The notes below the pieces were generated by a model. The model searched no databases and had not been told where the DNA came from. It saw only the letters and a list, made by a program, of their open reading frames with translations. 64,000 nt of DNA, from contig NZ_VKCZ01000005.1 of NCBI RefSeq assembly GCF_009299835.1, forward strand, positions 1 through 64,000. The letters are read 5' to 3'. The translations under genes were made by a program, and so were the position numbers. The stretch is from Microlunatus speluncae. GTDB lineage: Bacteria; Actinomycetota; Actinomycetes; Propionibacteriales; Propionibacteriaceae. Shown here one piece after another: positions 8,124 through 16,409 of this stretch (positions are counted from its first letter, which is position 1; each line of letters starts with the position of its first letter).

Positions 8124-9394
8124 GTCGCACTCCTTTGACCGAGGTCCTTGGTGACTGGCCGAAGATGATCAACGAGTCGATCCAGGAAACGAGCGCGGAG
8201 CTGATCACGCTGGGCCGACGGAGATAGCGCCGCCAACACGGAAGCAATCGCGTCGGGGAGTGCTGCAGCGAGCTGGCCTACCCGGTGCAGAAAGGGGGCG
8301 ACCTCGGCCCCGGTGCGCCGCGCGAACCGCTCCCAATGATGCCGGGTGACCTGGCCGTACCTGCGTGCACCACCGATCGCCATCGCGGTCTTGCGCAGGT
8401 CCGAATCGTCGTCGATCGGGTCGTAGGGCAGCGAGCTGGCCAGGTCGTACAGCGGCGCCAGCCTGACTTGGCTGCCGGAGAGTAGCACCGCATAGTTCTT
8501 GGCGTGTCCGTCCGATGCGCCGAGCAGGTAGTTGAGCGCAACCGCTTCGACGAATCGACGATGGCTGTCGGGATCGGCGCGGCCGAGCAGCAGGTCGCTG
8601 ATGGCAGAGGCCGATGGTCCACCGTCGGTTTCGTACTTCTTGGCCGCCGGCACGGAGAGCGCCTGGCACAGATCCTCCTGATGGACCCGGATGATCTTGC
8701 CGCCGCGGCTGATCCGGTCGTACCGGGTGATGATCACCGCGCCCTGGCCGTCGAATTCGAGGTAGCGGGTTGGCGCGGCAGTCACGCCGAGTGATCGGGC
8801 TGCGGACATGCAGACGTGCTCGACCAGACCCTGAGCCGCGAACCCGACGACCCCAGGCTTGATGATGTGCGTCGTCGGTACGCTGCCATGCGCCTCGTAC
8901 CAGCGTCCATTCTCTTCGACGACCGCGATCTTGGCCTGGGCACCACCGAGGCTCCAACGCTCCCCGGCGACGGTCCACGAGTCGCCGTCGGTGCGAAGAG
9001 CCTGGATCCGGCGACCGAGTTGATCTTCGCTCAACGGCATCAGCTCGCCGCGGTCGGCACTGACGTCCTCCAATTCCGACTCGGGGCAGAGTTGGACCGC
9101 GCCAGGGCAGTCGCGACCCATGTGGGTCATCAGTGCAACCGGGTTTCTGTCCGAGACGCCGAATTGCTGGGCCCATCGCCGCCGCACCTCGATCCGGTCG
9201 GGGAGCAGCCCGTCCAGCCAGGGAAGGGTGCGGTCCCGCAGGTACGGTTCCGCCTGGACCGGCATCGCCAGCGACAGCGGCGTCGGATGACTAAGACTCA
9301 AATACTCGTCGTGATAGCGGAACTCGATCCGGTGGGTCTGAGTCAGGGTGCCGATCCGTTGGCCGGACAGCAGGACCGCGAGCCGGGTTGTCAT
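8120..9394 (-). CDS. hipA: HipA-type Ser/Thr kinase toxin
   Basis: A 424-residue protein of full HipA length. The N-terminal subdomain has the typical LSLSHPTPLSLAMP (about residues 32-45). The activation-site loop is RWSLGGAQAK (147-155), where Ser148 sits at the position autophosphorylated in E. coli HipA. The catalytic loop is GASDGHAKN with Asp295, and the metal-binding Asp317 lies in LYDLASS. All key residues are present, so it should be active; E. coli HipA phosphorylates glutamyl-tRNA synthetase and arrests translation. The ATG overlaps the hipB stop as ATGA, and its own stop overlaps the hemerythrin start, giving a tightly coupled three-gene operon. Confidence 0.93.
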   Translation of the reverse strand: MTTRLAVLLSGQRIGTLTQTHRIEFRYHDEYLSLSHPTPLSLAMPVQAEPYLRDRTLPWLDGLLPDRIEVRRRWAQQFGVSDRNPVALMTHMGRDCPGAVQLCPESELEDVSADRGELMPLSEDQLGRRIQALRTDGDSWTVAGERWSLGGAQAKIAVVEENGRWYEAHGSVPTTHIIKPGVVGFAAQGLVEHVCMSAARSLGVTAAPTRYLEFDGQGAVIITRYDRISRGGKIIRVHQEDLCQALSVPAAKKYETDGGPSASAISDLLLGRADPDSHRRFVEAVALNYLLGASDGHAKNYAVLLSGSQVRLAPLYDLASSLPYDPIDDDSDLRKTAMAIGGARRYGQVTRHHWERFARRTGAEVAPFLHRVGQLAAALPDAIASVLAALSPSAQRDQLRARFLDRLVDHLRPVTKDLGQRSAT

Positions 9395-9669
9395 GTCAAC
9401 TCGTCCAGCACCTGGTCGAGATCGACTTCTCCGGGGACTTGCTCCGGGAGCGGTCGGAACTCGATCGCCACGCCGAGCGCTCGCGCGACATCGAGCACGA
9501 GGCCGAGTTCGGCGCTGTGGTGTCCATGTTCGAGCCGGACCAGCCATTGTCGGGTGACGCGGGCCTGCTGGGCCACCTCGTGCTGAGTCAGCCCGAGTCC
9601 GCGTCGGCGCGCACGCAGGGAGGTGCCGAGTTCTCGCACTGTCGTGATTGGGCCAGTCATGGATGTCAT
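9391..9669 (-). CDS. hipB: HipB-type XRE-family antitoxin/repressor
   Basis: A 92-residue Cro/CI-type helix-turn-helix protein: SLRARRRGLGLTQHEVAQQA and TRQWLVRLEHGHHSAE cover the five-helix domain (about residues 15-60). It should bind HipA and repress the operon. Two ATG codons (9669 and 9660) are possible starts. A long palindrome lies 9 bp upstream of the first, well placed for autorepression. The gene ends with an ATGA overlap into hipA. Confidence 0.9.
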   Translation of the reverse strand: MTSMTGPITTVRELGTSLRARRRGLGLTQHEVAQQARVTRQWLVRLEHGHHSAELGLVLDVARALGVAIEFRPLPEQVPGEVDLDQVLDELT

Positions 9670-9677
9670 CGTACGCG

Positions 9678-9719
9678 GACATTCTCAAAAGTCAACGAAC
9701 GCTGACTTTTTGGAATGTC
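9678..9719. promoter_or_regulatory. 42-bp interrupted palindrome, HipB operator candidate
   Basis: Two nested arms pair exactly: GACATTC (9678-9684) with GAATGTC (9713-9719), and AAAAGTCA (9687-9694) with TGACTTTT (9703-9710), around an 8-bp centre. The stretch is strikingly AT-rich for this genome. On the minus strand it contains TTGACT followed 16 bp later by TACGAT, a candidate promoter for hipB. The divergent gene ends here (BadF kinase stop at 9741), so the site serves hipB only. Confidence 0.75.
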
Positions 9720-9740
9720 AGCGATCGCGGACATGCGCCG

Positions 9741-10637
9741 TTACCGGTCGGGCCTGACCTCGTAGGCGAGCCGGACGGCGCCGGCCACCGGGGGTTCGCG
9801 GACCACGATCAACTCCAGCCCGAGGGCGGCCTGCAGCCGGCGGGCCAGGGCTCGTTCGAAGTCGGGCTGGCGGGCGATCACCCCGCCGCCGGCGACGACC
9901 TGATCGATCACTGCTCCCCGGGCGGTGAGCTCGCCGACCTGGCGGACGAGCTGATCGACCGCGGCCTCGATGGCAGTCCGGGCGGCGGTCGAGCCTCGCT
10001 CGGCGGCGGTGAACACGACCGGAGCCCAGGTCGCCCACTCCGCCGGCGGCAGTCGCAACAGCAGGTCCTGGACGATCTCGCGCAGTGCCGGCTGGCCGGT
10101 GTGCTTGATCAACAACTCGACCAGCACGTCGTCGGGATCGCCGGCGTCCTCGGCCGCTGCGGCCGCCCGGACCGCCTCCCGGACCAGGCCCCAGGCCGAA
10201 CCATGATCACCGAACAGCCAGCCCCAGCCGCTGGCGTAGAGGGTGCGGCCGGCCCGGTCCCGGGCGAGCAGGATCGAGCCGGTGCCGAGGACCAGGTTGG
10301 CGCTGTTCGGCCGGCCTACCGCGTGTTGCAGCAACAGCGCGTCGTTGACCACGACGACCGGGATGTTGATCAAGGTCGCGACGGCGAGCTGCAGCTCGGC
10401 GCACTGATCATCGGTGTCGCAGCCGTGGGCCCCGATCCCGACGGCGGCCGGCCGCGGCCAGGCCGAGGCGCCGATCTCTTCGGCGATCAACCGGGCCTTG
10501 GCGGCGGTCGGCAGGGCGGTCCAGGTCCGGTGCGACCGGACGACGTCGCCGAGGACGCGGCCCTCCAGATCGGCGGCGCGCAGCTGGAGCTTGCTGCCGC
10601 CGGCATCGATCCCGATCAGGACGCGGGGGTCCGTCAT
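9741..10637 (-). CDS. BadF/BadG-family N-acetylglucosamine-type sugar kinase
   Basis: A 298-residue protein of the ASKHA fold. LIGIDAGGSKLQL (about residues 7-19) is the phosphate-1 motif, VLGTGSILLARD (around 115) the phosphate-2 motif, and VVAGGGVIARQP the adenosine site. The closest named group is N-acetylglucosamine kinase, which phosphorylates the free amino sugar with ATP in the cytoplasm. It is the last gene of a three-gene operon, with ATGA overlap to the oxidoreductase before it. The exact sugar is unknown; association with oxidoreductases suggests an unusual or oxidised sugar. Confidence 0.82.
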   Translation of the reverse strand: MTDPRVLIGIDAGGSKLQLRAADLEGRVLGDVVRSHRTWTALPTAAKARLIAEEIGASAWPRPAAVGIGAHGCDTDDQCAELQLAVATLINIPVVVVNDALLLQHAVGRPNSANLVLGTGSILLARDRAGRTLYASGWGWLFGDHGSAWGLVREAVRAAAAAEDAGDPDDVLVELLIKHTGQPALREIVQDLLLRLPPAEWATWAPVVFTAAERGSTAARTAIEAAVDQLVRQVGELTARGAVIDQVVAGGGVIARQPDFERALARRLQAALGLELIVVREPPVAGAVRLAYEVRPDR

Positions 10638-11614
10638 CGACCCTCGGCCGCGGCATAGAAGTCCAGGGCGGTGGCCAGCACCGCCCGGGCCGTCCGGGCA
10701 TCCGCCTCGGGCCGGATCCCGTCGCGCAGCGAACTGATCACCAGCTCCACGGTGTCGGAGCTGTCCTCGGGCAGCCGCCGGTACGACCAGGGCTCGCCGG
10801 CACCGGCCGACCCGAGCAGTCCGAGGGTGCTGTCGTAACAGAGGGACCCGTTGCTGCCGACCAGCTGGGCCCGGTTGCTGAACGCGCCCGGCGCGGCCAG
10901 CCAGGTGTCCTCGACGGTCACCACGGCACCGCTCTCCAGCGTGATCACGGCGTGGCCGTAATCCTCGACCGCCAGGTCGGGGTGGGCGATCCGGCCGGTG
11001 ACACCGGTGATCGCCGCCACCGGGGAGCCGAACAGCCAGTGCATCCGGTCCAGCTGATAGACCGCGTGATCAAGCCAGCCGCCGCCGGGCACCCGGCTCG
11101 GATCGACCCACCAACCGCCGTCGGCCGGAGCATCGGTCCAGGACTTGGGCAGCGAGGAGTGCATCTCGAACGAGGCGCTGCGCAACTCGCCCAGCCGGCC
11201 GGAGCTCACCGCGTCGGACAGCTCCCGGGCCAGCGGGGAGCTGCGCCGGGCTTCGCTCGGCCAGAACAGCACCCCGGCCGCGTCCACCGCGTCGATGATC
11301 AGGTCGGCCTCGGCCAGCGTCATCGCCATGGGCTTGACGGACACGATGTGCTTCCCGGCGTCGGCCGCGGCCCGGCACAGCTCGAGGTTGCGGTCGACGC
11401 TGGCGAAGATCGCCACCACCTCGACCGCGGGATCGCCCAGCACCCGGTCCGGATCGGTGTCCACGGCGGCGCCGAGCGCGGCCTCGCGAGCATGATCGAG
11501 ATCGGGATCGACCACCGCCACCAGCCGGGTGGCCGGATCGGTCGCGACCCGCCGGGCGAACGGCAGCGCCGCGTACCAGTGATCAAGTCCGATGATGCCG
11601 AAGCCGATGGTCAT
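10634..11614 (-). CDS. Gfo/Idh/MocA-family oxidoreductase 1
   Basis: A 326-residue NAD(P)-dependent sugar dehydrogenase-like protein. The Rossmann start is GFGIIGLDHWY rather than the usual GxGxxG, and the family's EKP motif appears as VKPMAMTLAEAD (about residue 100), so the conserved Glu is Val. These changes may alter cofactor handling. The C-terminal alpha/beta domain has GGGWLDHAVYQLDRMHWLFG. It overlaps neighbours on both sides by ATGA, forming an operon with oxidoreductase 2 upstream and the kinase downstream. Confidence 0.82.
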   Translation of the reverse strand: MTIGFGIIGLDHWYAALPFARRVATDPATRLVAVVDPDLDHAREAALGAAVDTDPDRVLGDPAVEVVAIFASVDRNLELCRAAADAGKHIVSVKPMAMTLAEADLIIDAVDAAGVLFWPSEARRSSPLARELSDAVSSGRLGELRSASFEMHSSLPKSWTDAPADGGWWVDPSRVPGGGWLDHAVYQLDRMHWLFGSPVAAITGVTGRIAHPDLAVEDYGHAVITLESGAVVTVEDTWLAAPGAFSNRAQLVGSNGSLCYDSTLGLLGSAGAGEPWSYRRLPEDSSDTVELVISSLRDGIRPEADARTARAVLATALDFYAAAEGR

Positions 11615-12756
11615 GGCAACTCCTGCCTGGTCGACGAGCCGTGGTCGAAGGTGGTGCCGAGCTCGACGATCCGGTTGTCCCGGGCCGAGATCTCGACGGC
11701 GAGCATGATCTCCAGGGCGTGCCGGGCATGATCGGCACCGAGCTCGTTGCGAGCCCCGCCCAGCACCACGTCGGCCAGGTGCCCGACGATGATCGCGCGG
11801 CCGACCGCGGCCCGGGTCGAGTCGGCGGCGATCGGCCGCGGCGGGTCGACCCAGCCGTCCACGCCGGGCACCAGATCGGTCTTGAACACCTCCAGCTCCG
11901 GCCCGTCGGGCACGCCGATGTTGATCACGCCGCGGCGGCCGAAGATCTCCACCCGAGGGCTGCGGCTGGCATGCAGGTTGTAGCCGCCGTCGACCACCGC
12001 ATAGGCCGAGTCGCCGAAGTCCAAGAGAAACAAGGTGTTGTCGTCGGCGGTGACCTCGATCTGCAGCCCGGCGAACGGCCCGTCGCCGCGCACCGTCCGG
12101 ACCGGATCGGTGATCCCGGAGAACGCGGCCACCCGGCGGGCCGGGCCGAGCACTCCGGTGATCTGGTGGATGCCGTAGACGCCCATGTCCAGCAGTGGCC
12201 CGGAGCCGCGCTGATAGAACCAGGTCGGGTCGGACGGCCAGCCGGACGGCCCGCCCCCAGGACCCTGATGCGAGCTGTGCACCCGGGCGAACGCGACCCG
12301 GCCGATCTCACCGCCGGCGACCAGCTCCCGCGCCTTGCGGAACGGCTCCCGCAGCAGGTCCGGGGGAGCGCAGACGATCTCGACCCCGTGCTGCTCGGCG
12401 AGCATGATCAACTCGTCGGCCTCGGCCAGGGTCGAGGCGATCGGCTTCTCGGTGACCAGGTGCAGGCCGTGCTCCAGCACCACCTTCGAGGTCCGGTGGT
12501 GCAGCGGGATCGGGGTCAGATTGGCCACGGCGTCGAGCCCGCCGCCGGCCACCATGTCCTCGATCGAGCGGTGCACCCGCGGGATCCCGTACTCCGCCGC
12601 GACGGCAGCCGCGCGCAGATGGTCGACGTCGGCGAGGGCGACGACCTCGACCGTGTCGGAGTAGTGATGCAGGTTCGGCAGCACCCCGTACGAGGCGACG
12701 GCGATGCCGCCCGCCCCGAGGATGCCGACCCGCAGTGGTGGACCGGAATGAACCAT
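11611..12756 (-). CDS. Gfo/Idh/MocA-family oxidoreductase 2
   Basis: A 381-residue protein with the standard Rossmann fingerprint VGILGAGGIAVASYG (residues 9-23) and the EKPIASTLAEADELI motif (about 124-138) carrying the conserved Lys. The catalytic-domain motif GPLLDMGVYGIHQI contains the conserved Asp and His. It should oxidise or reduce a sugar or cyclitol hydroxyl with NAD(P). It is first in the minus-strand operon, divergent from the ROK regulator across a 144-bp intergenic region. Confidence 0.88.
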   Translation of the reverse strand: MVHSGPPLRVGILGAGGIAVASYGVLPNLHHYSDTVEVVALADVDHLRAAAVAAEYGIPRVHRSIEDMVAGGGLDAVANLTPIPLHHRTSKVVLEHGLHLVTEKPIASTLAEADELIMLAEQHGVEIVCAPPDLLREPFRKARELVAGGEIGRVAFARVHSSHQGPGGGPSGWPSDPTWFYQRGSGPLLDMGVYGIHQITGVLGPARRVAAFSGITDPVRTVRGDGPFAGLQIEVTADDNTLFLLDFGDSAYAVVDGGYNLHASRSPRVEIFGRRGVINIGVPDGPELEVFKTDLVPGVDGWVDPPRPIAADSTRAAVGRAIIVGHLADVVLGGARNELGADHARHALEIMLAVEISARDNRIVELGTTFDHGSSTRQELP

Positions 12757-12825
12757 GGCTGCCTCCCAACAGACTCAGTCATTATTGGTCAGGGATGGCG
12801 ACAGTTCCAGTCCTTCATCGAAGAA

Positions 12826-12860
12826 TCTTGCCGCAACGCGACTCTTGCTAATAGACAAGA
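12826..12860. promoter_or_regulatory. candidate ROK operator in divergent promoter region
   Basis: TCTTG (12843-12847) and CAAGA (12856-12860) form an inverted repeat with an 8-bp spacer, and a second TCTTGC with the palindrome TTGCCGCAA lies at 12826-12836. ROK repressors bind such imperfect inverted repeats. The segment is relatively AT-rich and lies between the divergent oxidoreductase and ROK genes. Confidence 0.45.
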
Positions 12861-12900
12861 ACCTTTGCAATACTGCTGCGAAATCGGAGGGAGAGCGGAC

Positions 12901-14115
12901 ATGGCCGTCGGTGGCACCCCCACGTGGCTCGGTGATCAGAACGCCGCGTTGGCGCTGGAGATCTTGCTCGATCACGGGCCGCAGAGCCGGTCCGGTCTGG
13001 CCAAGCTGTCCGGGCTGAGCAAGCAGACCGCGGCGCAGTTGATCACCCGGCTGGAGGAGCGCGGACTGGTCGGGCCGGTGGGGGAGAGTTCGGCGAGCCG
13101 TGGCCCGACTGCCACCGTGTACGGGGCCCGGACCGACCTCGCCTACGGCGTCGCGGTCAACATCGACCAGGTCAACGTCGAGTCGACCGTGATCGACGTG
13201 ACCGGTGCCGATCATCCGGTCGCCCGGGAGCCGGCCGACCCGATGGACGGCACCCGGACCGCCGGCCGGGACGTGGCCGCCGCGGTGCTCCGGGCCTGCG
13301 AAGCGGCCAAGATCGATCTCGACAAGGTCCGTCAGGTCTGCGTCGGCCTGCCCTGCAGCGTTGACGCCCGGTCGGACGAGCTCAGCTCGGTCGAGGCGCT
13401 GCCCGGCTGGTCCCGCCGGCTGGTCCGACAGCAGGTCGGCGCCGCCCTCGGCTGCGACGTGGTGATCGACAACGATGTCAACCTGGCCGCGGTCGCCGAA
13501 CGCCGGACCGGGCGGTTTGCGCCCGAGGCGATCGTCGCGGTGATCTGGATCGGGCACGGCATCGGCCTGGCGGTCGACGTCGCGGGCACCGTGATGCAGG
13601 GCGCCACCGGCGGGGCCGGCGAGATCGGCCACCTGCCCGTGCCGCGGGGCACCGCCGGCGCCACCGCGGACGACACCGACCTGGAGGACCTGATCGGCTC
13701 GTCCGCCCTGGAGCGGATGGCCCGCGAGCTCGGCGAACCGGACTACACCTTCGAGCGGGTGCTGGCCGGAGTGCCGTTGCCGTCCCGGCTGGCCGAGGGC
13801 CTCGCGCCGCGGATCGCGCTGGCGGTGCTGCCGGTGCTCGGCGTGATCGACCCCGACGAGGTCGTGCTCAGTGGTCCGGTCGCGACCGCCGGCGGCCCGC
13901 GGCTGGCCGAGCTGGTCCGCGGCAACATCCGCAATCACACCCGCTGGGATCCCAGCATCGGCATCACCCGGCTGGCCGCCGAGGTGGTGCTGGCCGGCGC
14001 CCGCGCGGTCTGCGGCCGGGAGCTCCGCCGCGACGTCCTGGCCGCGGTGCAGTCCACCGCGACCGCGGAGGACAGCTCCCGCGTGATCGCCGGGCGGCTG
14101 CGCACGATCAAGTGA
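12901..14115 (+). CDS. ROK-family transcriptional regulator
   Basis: A 404-residue NagC/XylR-type protein. The N-terminal winged helix is GLAKLSGLSKQTAAQLITRLEE (broken here as about residues 35-58), followed by the ROK sugar-kinase-like domain with VVIDNDVNLAAVAE and IWIGHGIGLAV. The zinc-binding CxCGxxGC motif of many ROK proteins is missing: at GEIGHLPVP the following segment RGTAGATADDTDLED has no Cys. The ATG follows GGAGGGAG. A much longer upstream frame runs antisense through the oxidoreductase gene and is rejected. It sits at the centre of the divergent sugar regulon and probably represses both arms until the inducing sugar or sugar phosphate binds. Confidence 0.88.
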   Translation: MAVGGTPTWLGDQNAALALEILLDHGPQSRSGLAKLSGLSKQTAAQLITRLEERGLVGPVGESSASRGPTATVYGARTDLAYGVAVNIDQVNVESTVIDVTGADHPVAREPADPMDGTRTAGRDVAAAVLRACEAAKIDLDKVRQVCVGLPCSVDARSDELSSVEALPGWSRRLVRQQVGAALGCDVVIDNDVNLAAVAERRTGRFAPEAIVAVIWIGHGIGLAVDVAGTVMQGATGGAGEIGHLPVPRGTAGATADDTDLEDLIGSSALERMARELGEPDYTFERVLAGVPLPSRLAEGLAPRIALAVLPVLGVIDPDEVVLSGPVATAGGPRLAELVRGNIRNHTRWDPSIGITRLAAEVVLAGARAVCGRELRRDVLAAVQSTATAEDSSRVIAGRLRTIK

Positions 14116-14139
14116 ATTCCCTTTGGAGGAAGGCAACCG

Positions 14140-15465
14140 ATGAAGCTCCGGATCACCGGCATCATGATCATGATCGCCGCCCTGCTCGCCGTCACCGCCT
14201 GCTCTCCGGCGGGCGGGCCGAAACCGGCCGACCAGGCTCCCGGCCAGCTGACCGGAGAGATCTCGCTCTGGCACCACTACACCGACCGTGAGGCCGGCAT
14301 CTACCAGAAGCTGGTGGACGACTTCGTCGCCGCGAACCCCGGCGTCAAGGTGACGGTCAACTCCGGTCAGGAGGATCCGAAGATCGTCCAGGTGGTCTCC
14401 ACCGGCAGCGACGCCGACGTGGTGATCGTCAACCTCAACGACACGTTGGGCACCCTGTGCAAGTCGCTGACCGATCTGGATCCGTTCCTGCAACGTGATC
14501 AGATCGACCCGGCGACGGCGTACACCCCGATCTTCGGTGCCGCCACCGCGTTCGAGGGCCGGCGCTGCTCATTACCGATGACCTCCGACGTGTACGGCCT
14601 CTACTACAACCAGGAGCTCTGGTCCGCCGCCGGGCTGGCCGAGGGTGATCTGCCCAAGACGCTGACGGAGCTGGAGGTGGTCGCGCTGAAGCTGACCACC
14701 TACAACGCCGACGGTTCGATCAAGACCCTCGGCTTCAATCCGCTGTTCGGCTTCTACGAGAACGCCAGCGGATCGCTCAGCCAGGCCGCGAAGGCGAGCT
14801 GGGTCGGCCCGGACGAGCGCTCCGTGGTCGGCTCGGACCCGCAGTGGCAGAAGATCATCTCCTGGCAGAAGGCGTTCGTGGACAAGATCGGCTACGAGAA
14901 GTTGCGCACCTTCACCGCCGCCCTCGGTGACGAGTGGAGCGCCGACAACGCCTTCCACCAGGGCAAGGTGGCGCTGAACCTGGACGGGGAGTGGCGGGTC
15001 GCCTTCATCGAAGATCAGGCGCCCAAGCTCAAGTACGGCACCGCACCGTTCCCGGTGCTGGCCGACGGCGGCCCCGAGTACGGCGGCGGCTACACCTCCG
15101 GCGCGGTGATCGGGATCAATAGCAAGTCGAAGAACACCGAGGCGGCCTGGGCGCTGGTCAAGTATCTGAGCGCGACCACCGAGCCCGTCGTCGAACTGTG
15201 CAACGGTTTCAAGAACGTGCCCACCCTGCGCTCGGCGCTGGAGTCGCCGGACCTGGAGGTGCCGGAGCAATACCGGACCTTCATCGACGCCGCCTCTCAT
15301 CCGGCCACCCAGACGACCCCGGTGACCACCCTCGGCGCGGCGTTCTCGCAGCCGCTGGACGACTTCTGGGACCGCTATCAACAGGGTGACGGCTCCGGCC
15401 TGCAGCCCGGGTTGCAGAAGGTGCAGGAGGACGTGAACAACGCCCTCGACCTCAAGGGTCCGTGA
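14140..15465 (+). CDS. family 1 extracellular sugar-binding lipoprotein
   Basis: A 441-residue solute-binding protein of a carbohydrate ABC importer. The signal peptide ends in the lipobox LAVTAC, placing the lipid-anchored Cys at about residue 21. The mature protein has the type 1 pattern, with an early EISLWHHYTD strand, FPVLADGGPEYGGGYTSGAV and WALVKYLS. The ATG follows TTTGGAGGAAGG. Two permease genes follow at once with GTGA overlap. The ligand is not evident; the neighbouring amino-sugar-type kinase and SIS protein point to an amino or oxidised sugar. Confidence 0.9.
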   Translation: MKLRITGIMIMIAALLAVTACSPAGGPKPADQAPGQLTGEISLWHHYTDREAGIYQKLVDDFVAANPGVKVTVNSGQEDPKIVQVVSTGSDADVVIVNLNDTLGTLCKSLTDLDPFLQRDQIDPATAYTPIFGAATAFEGRRCSLPMTSDVYGLYYNQELWSAAGLAEGDLPKTLTELEVVALKLTTYNADGSIKTLGFNPLFGFYENASGSLSQAAKASWVGPDERSVVGSDPQWQKIISWQKAFVDKIGYEKLRTFTAALGDEWSADNAFHQGKVALNLDGEWRVAFIEDQAPKLKYGTAPFPVLADGGPEYGGGYTSGAVIGINSKSKNTEAAWALVKYLSATTEPVVELCNGFKNVPTLRSALESPDLEVPEQYRTFIDAASHPATQTTPVTTLGAAFSQPLDDFWDRYQQGDGSGLQPGLQKVQEDVNNALDLKGP

Positions 15466-16409
15466 GGATGCTCCGGTTGATCAAGGACCGGGGCGCGATC
15501 TGGATCATGCTGCTGCCGGGACTGCTCGGCTTGATCATCTTCTTCGGCTACCCGCTCATCGCCAACGTCTACTACTCCTTCACCAGCTTCGATCTGGCCA
15601 CCCCGCCGCGCTGGACCGGGCTTCGGAACTACGAGTTCCTGTTCGGCAAGGATCCCCGGATCGGCACCGCGGCGCTGAACACGCTCTGGTTCGTGCTGAT
15701 CCTGGTCCCCGTCAAGATCGTTTCGGCGCTCGGAATCGGCCTGTTGCTGGTCCGGCGGCGTCGGTTCGCGGGGTTCTGGCGGACCCTGTTCTATGTGCCG
15801 TCGCTGATCCCGCCGGTGGCCGCCGTGGTCGCGTTCGTGTTCCTGTTCAATCCCGGCTCAGGGCCGATCAACACCGTGCTCCGGGTCTTCGGGATCGAGG
15901 GCCCGCTGTGGTTCTCCGACCCGGCCCTGGCCAAGCCTTCCCTGCTGCTGCTCGGCGTCTGGATGATGGGCGACCTGATGGTGATCTTCCTCGCCGCCCT
16001 GCTCGACGTACCGAAGGAGCAGTACGAGGCGGCCGCTCTGGACGGGGCCAACAGCCCGCGCCAGTTCCGGCACGTGACACTGCCGACGATCGCGCCGGTG
16101 GTGCTGTTCTCCACCGTGACCGGGATCATCTCGGCGCTGCAGTACTTCACCGAGGCCGCGGTCGCGTCCCAGGTGGCCAGCGGCAAGACCGGCATCGGTG
16201 CCACCGCCGGCGCGCTGCTCGGCTACCCGAACAACTCACTGCCCACCTACACCCAGTGGATGTACGTGCAGGGCTTCGGCTCGTTCAATCTCGGCTACGC
16301 CGCCGCGATGGCGGTGATCCTGTTCCTGGTCGCCGCACTGGCGATCGCCCTGCTGCTGCGGGGATCCGGCTCGTTCCGGCTGAGCGCGGGTGAGCACCAT
16401 GCCAGCTAG
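15462..16409 (+). CDS. sugar ABC transporter permease, MalF type
   Basis: A 315-residue inner-membrane subunit with six predicted segments, beginning WIMLLPGLLGLIIFFGYPL. The cytoplasmic EAA loop, which docks the ATPase, is YEAAALDGANSPRQFRHVTLP (about residues 187-207). The GTG start overlaps the binding-protein stop by 4 bases; an ATG two codons later is possible. No ATPase gene is present in the cluster, as is usual in actinobacteria, where one MsiK-type ATPase serves many such importers. Confidence 0.9.
   Translation: MRMLRLIKDRGAIWIMLLPGLLGLIIFFGYPLIANVYYSFTSFDLATPPRWTGLRNYEFLFGKDPRIGTAALNTLWFVLILVPVKIVSALGIGLLLVRRRRFAGFWRTLFYVPSLIPPVAAVVAFVFLFNPGSGPINTVLRVFGIEGPLWFSDPALAKPSLLLLGVWMMGDLMVIFLAALLDVPKEQYEAAALDGANSPRQFRHVTLPTIAPVVLFSTVTGIISALQYFTEAAVASQVASGKTGIGATAGALLGYPNNSLPTYTQWMYVQGFGSFNLGYAAAMAVILFLVAALAIALLLRGSGSFRLSAGEHHAS

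Noticed and set aside
11641..12900. Long plus-strand frame continuous with the ROK gene, antisense to oxidoreductase 2
   Set aside because: It is an antisense shadow of a well-supported oxidoreductase gene; the ROK domain and a good ribosome site begin at 12901.
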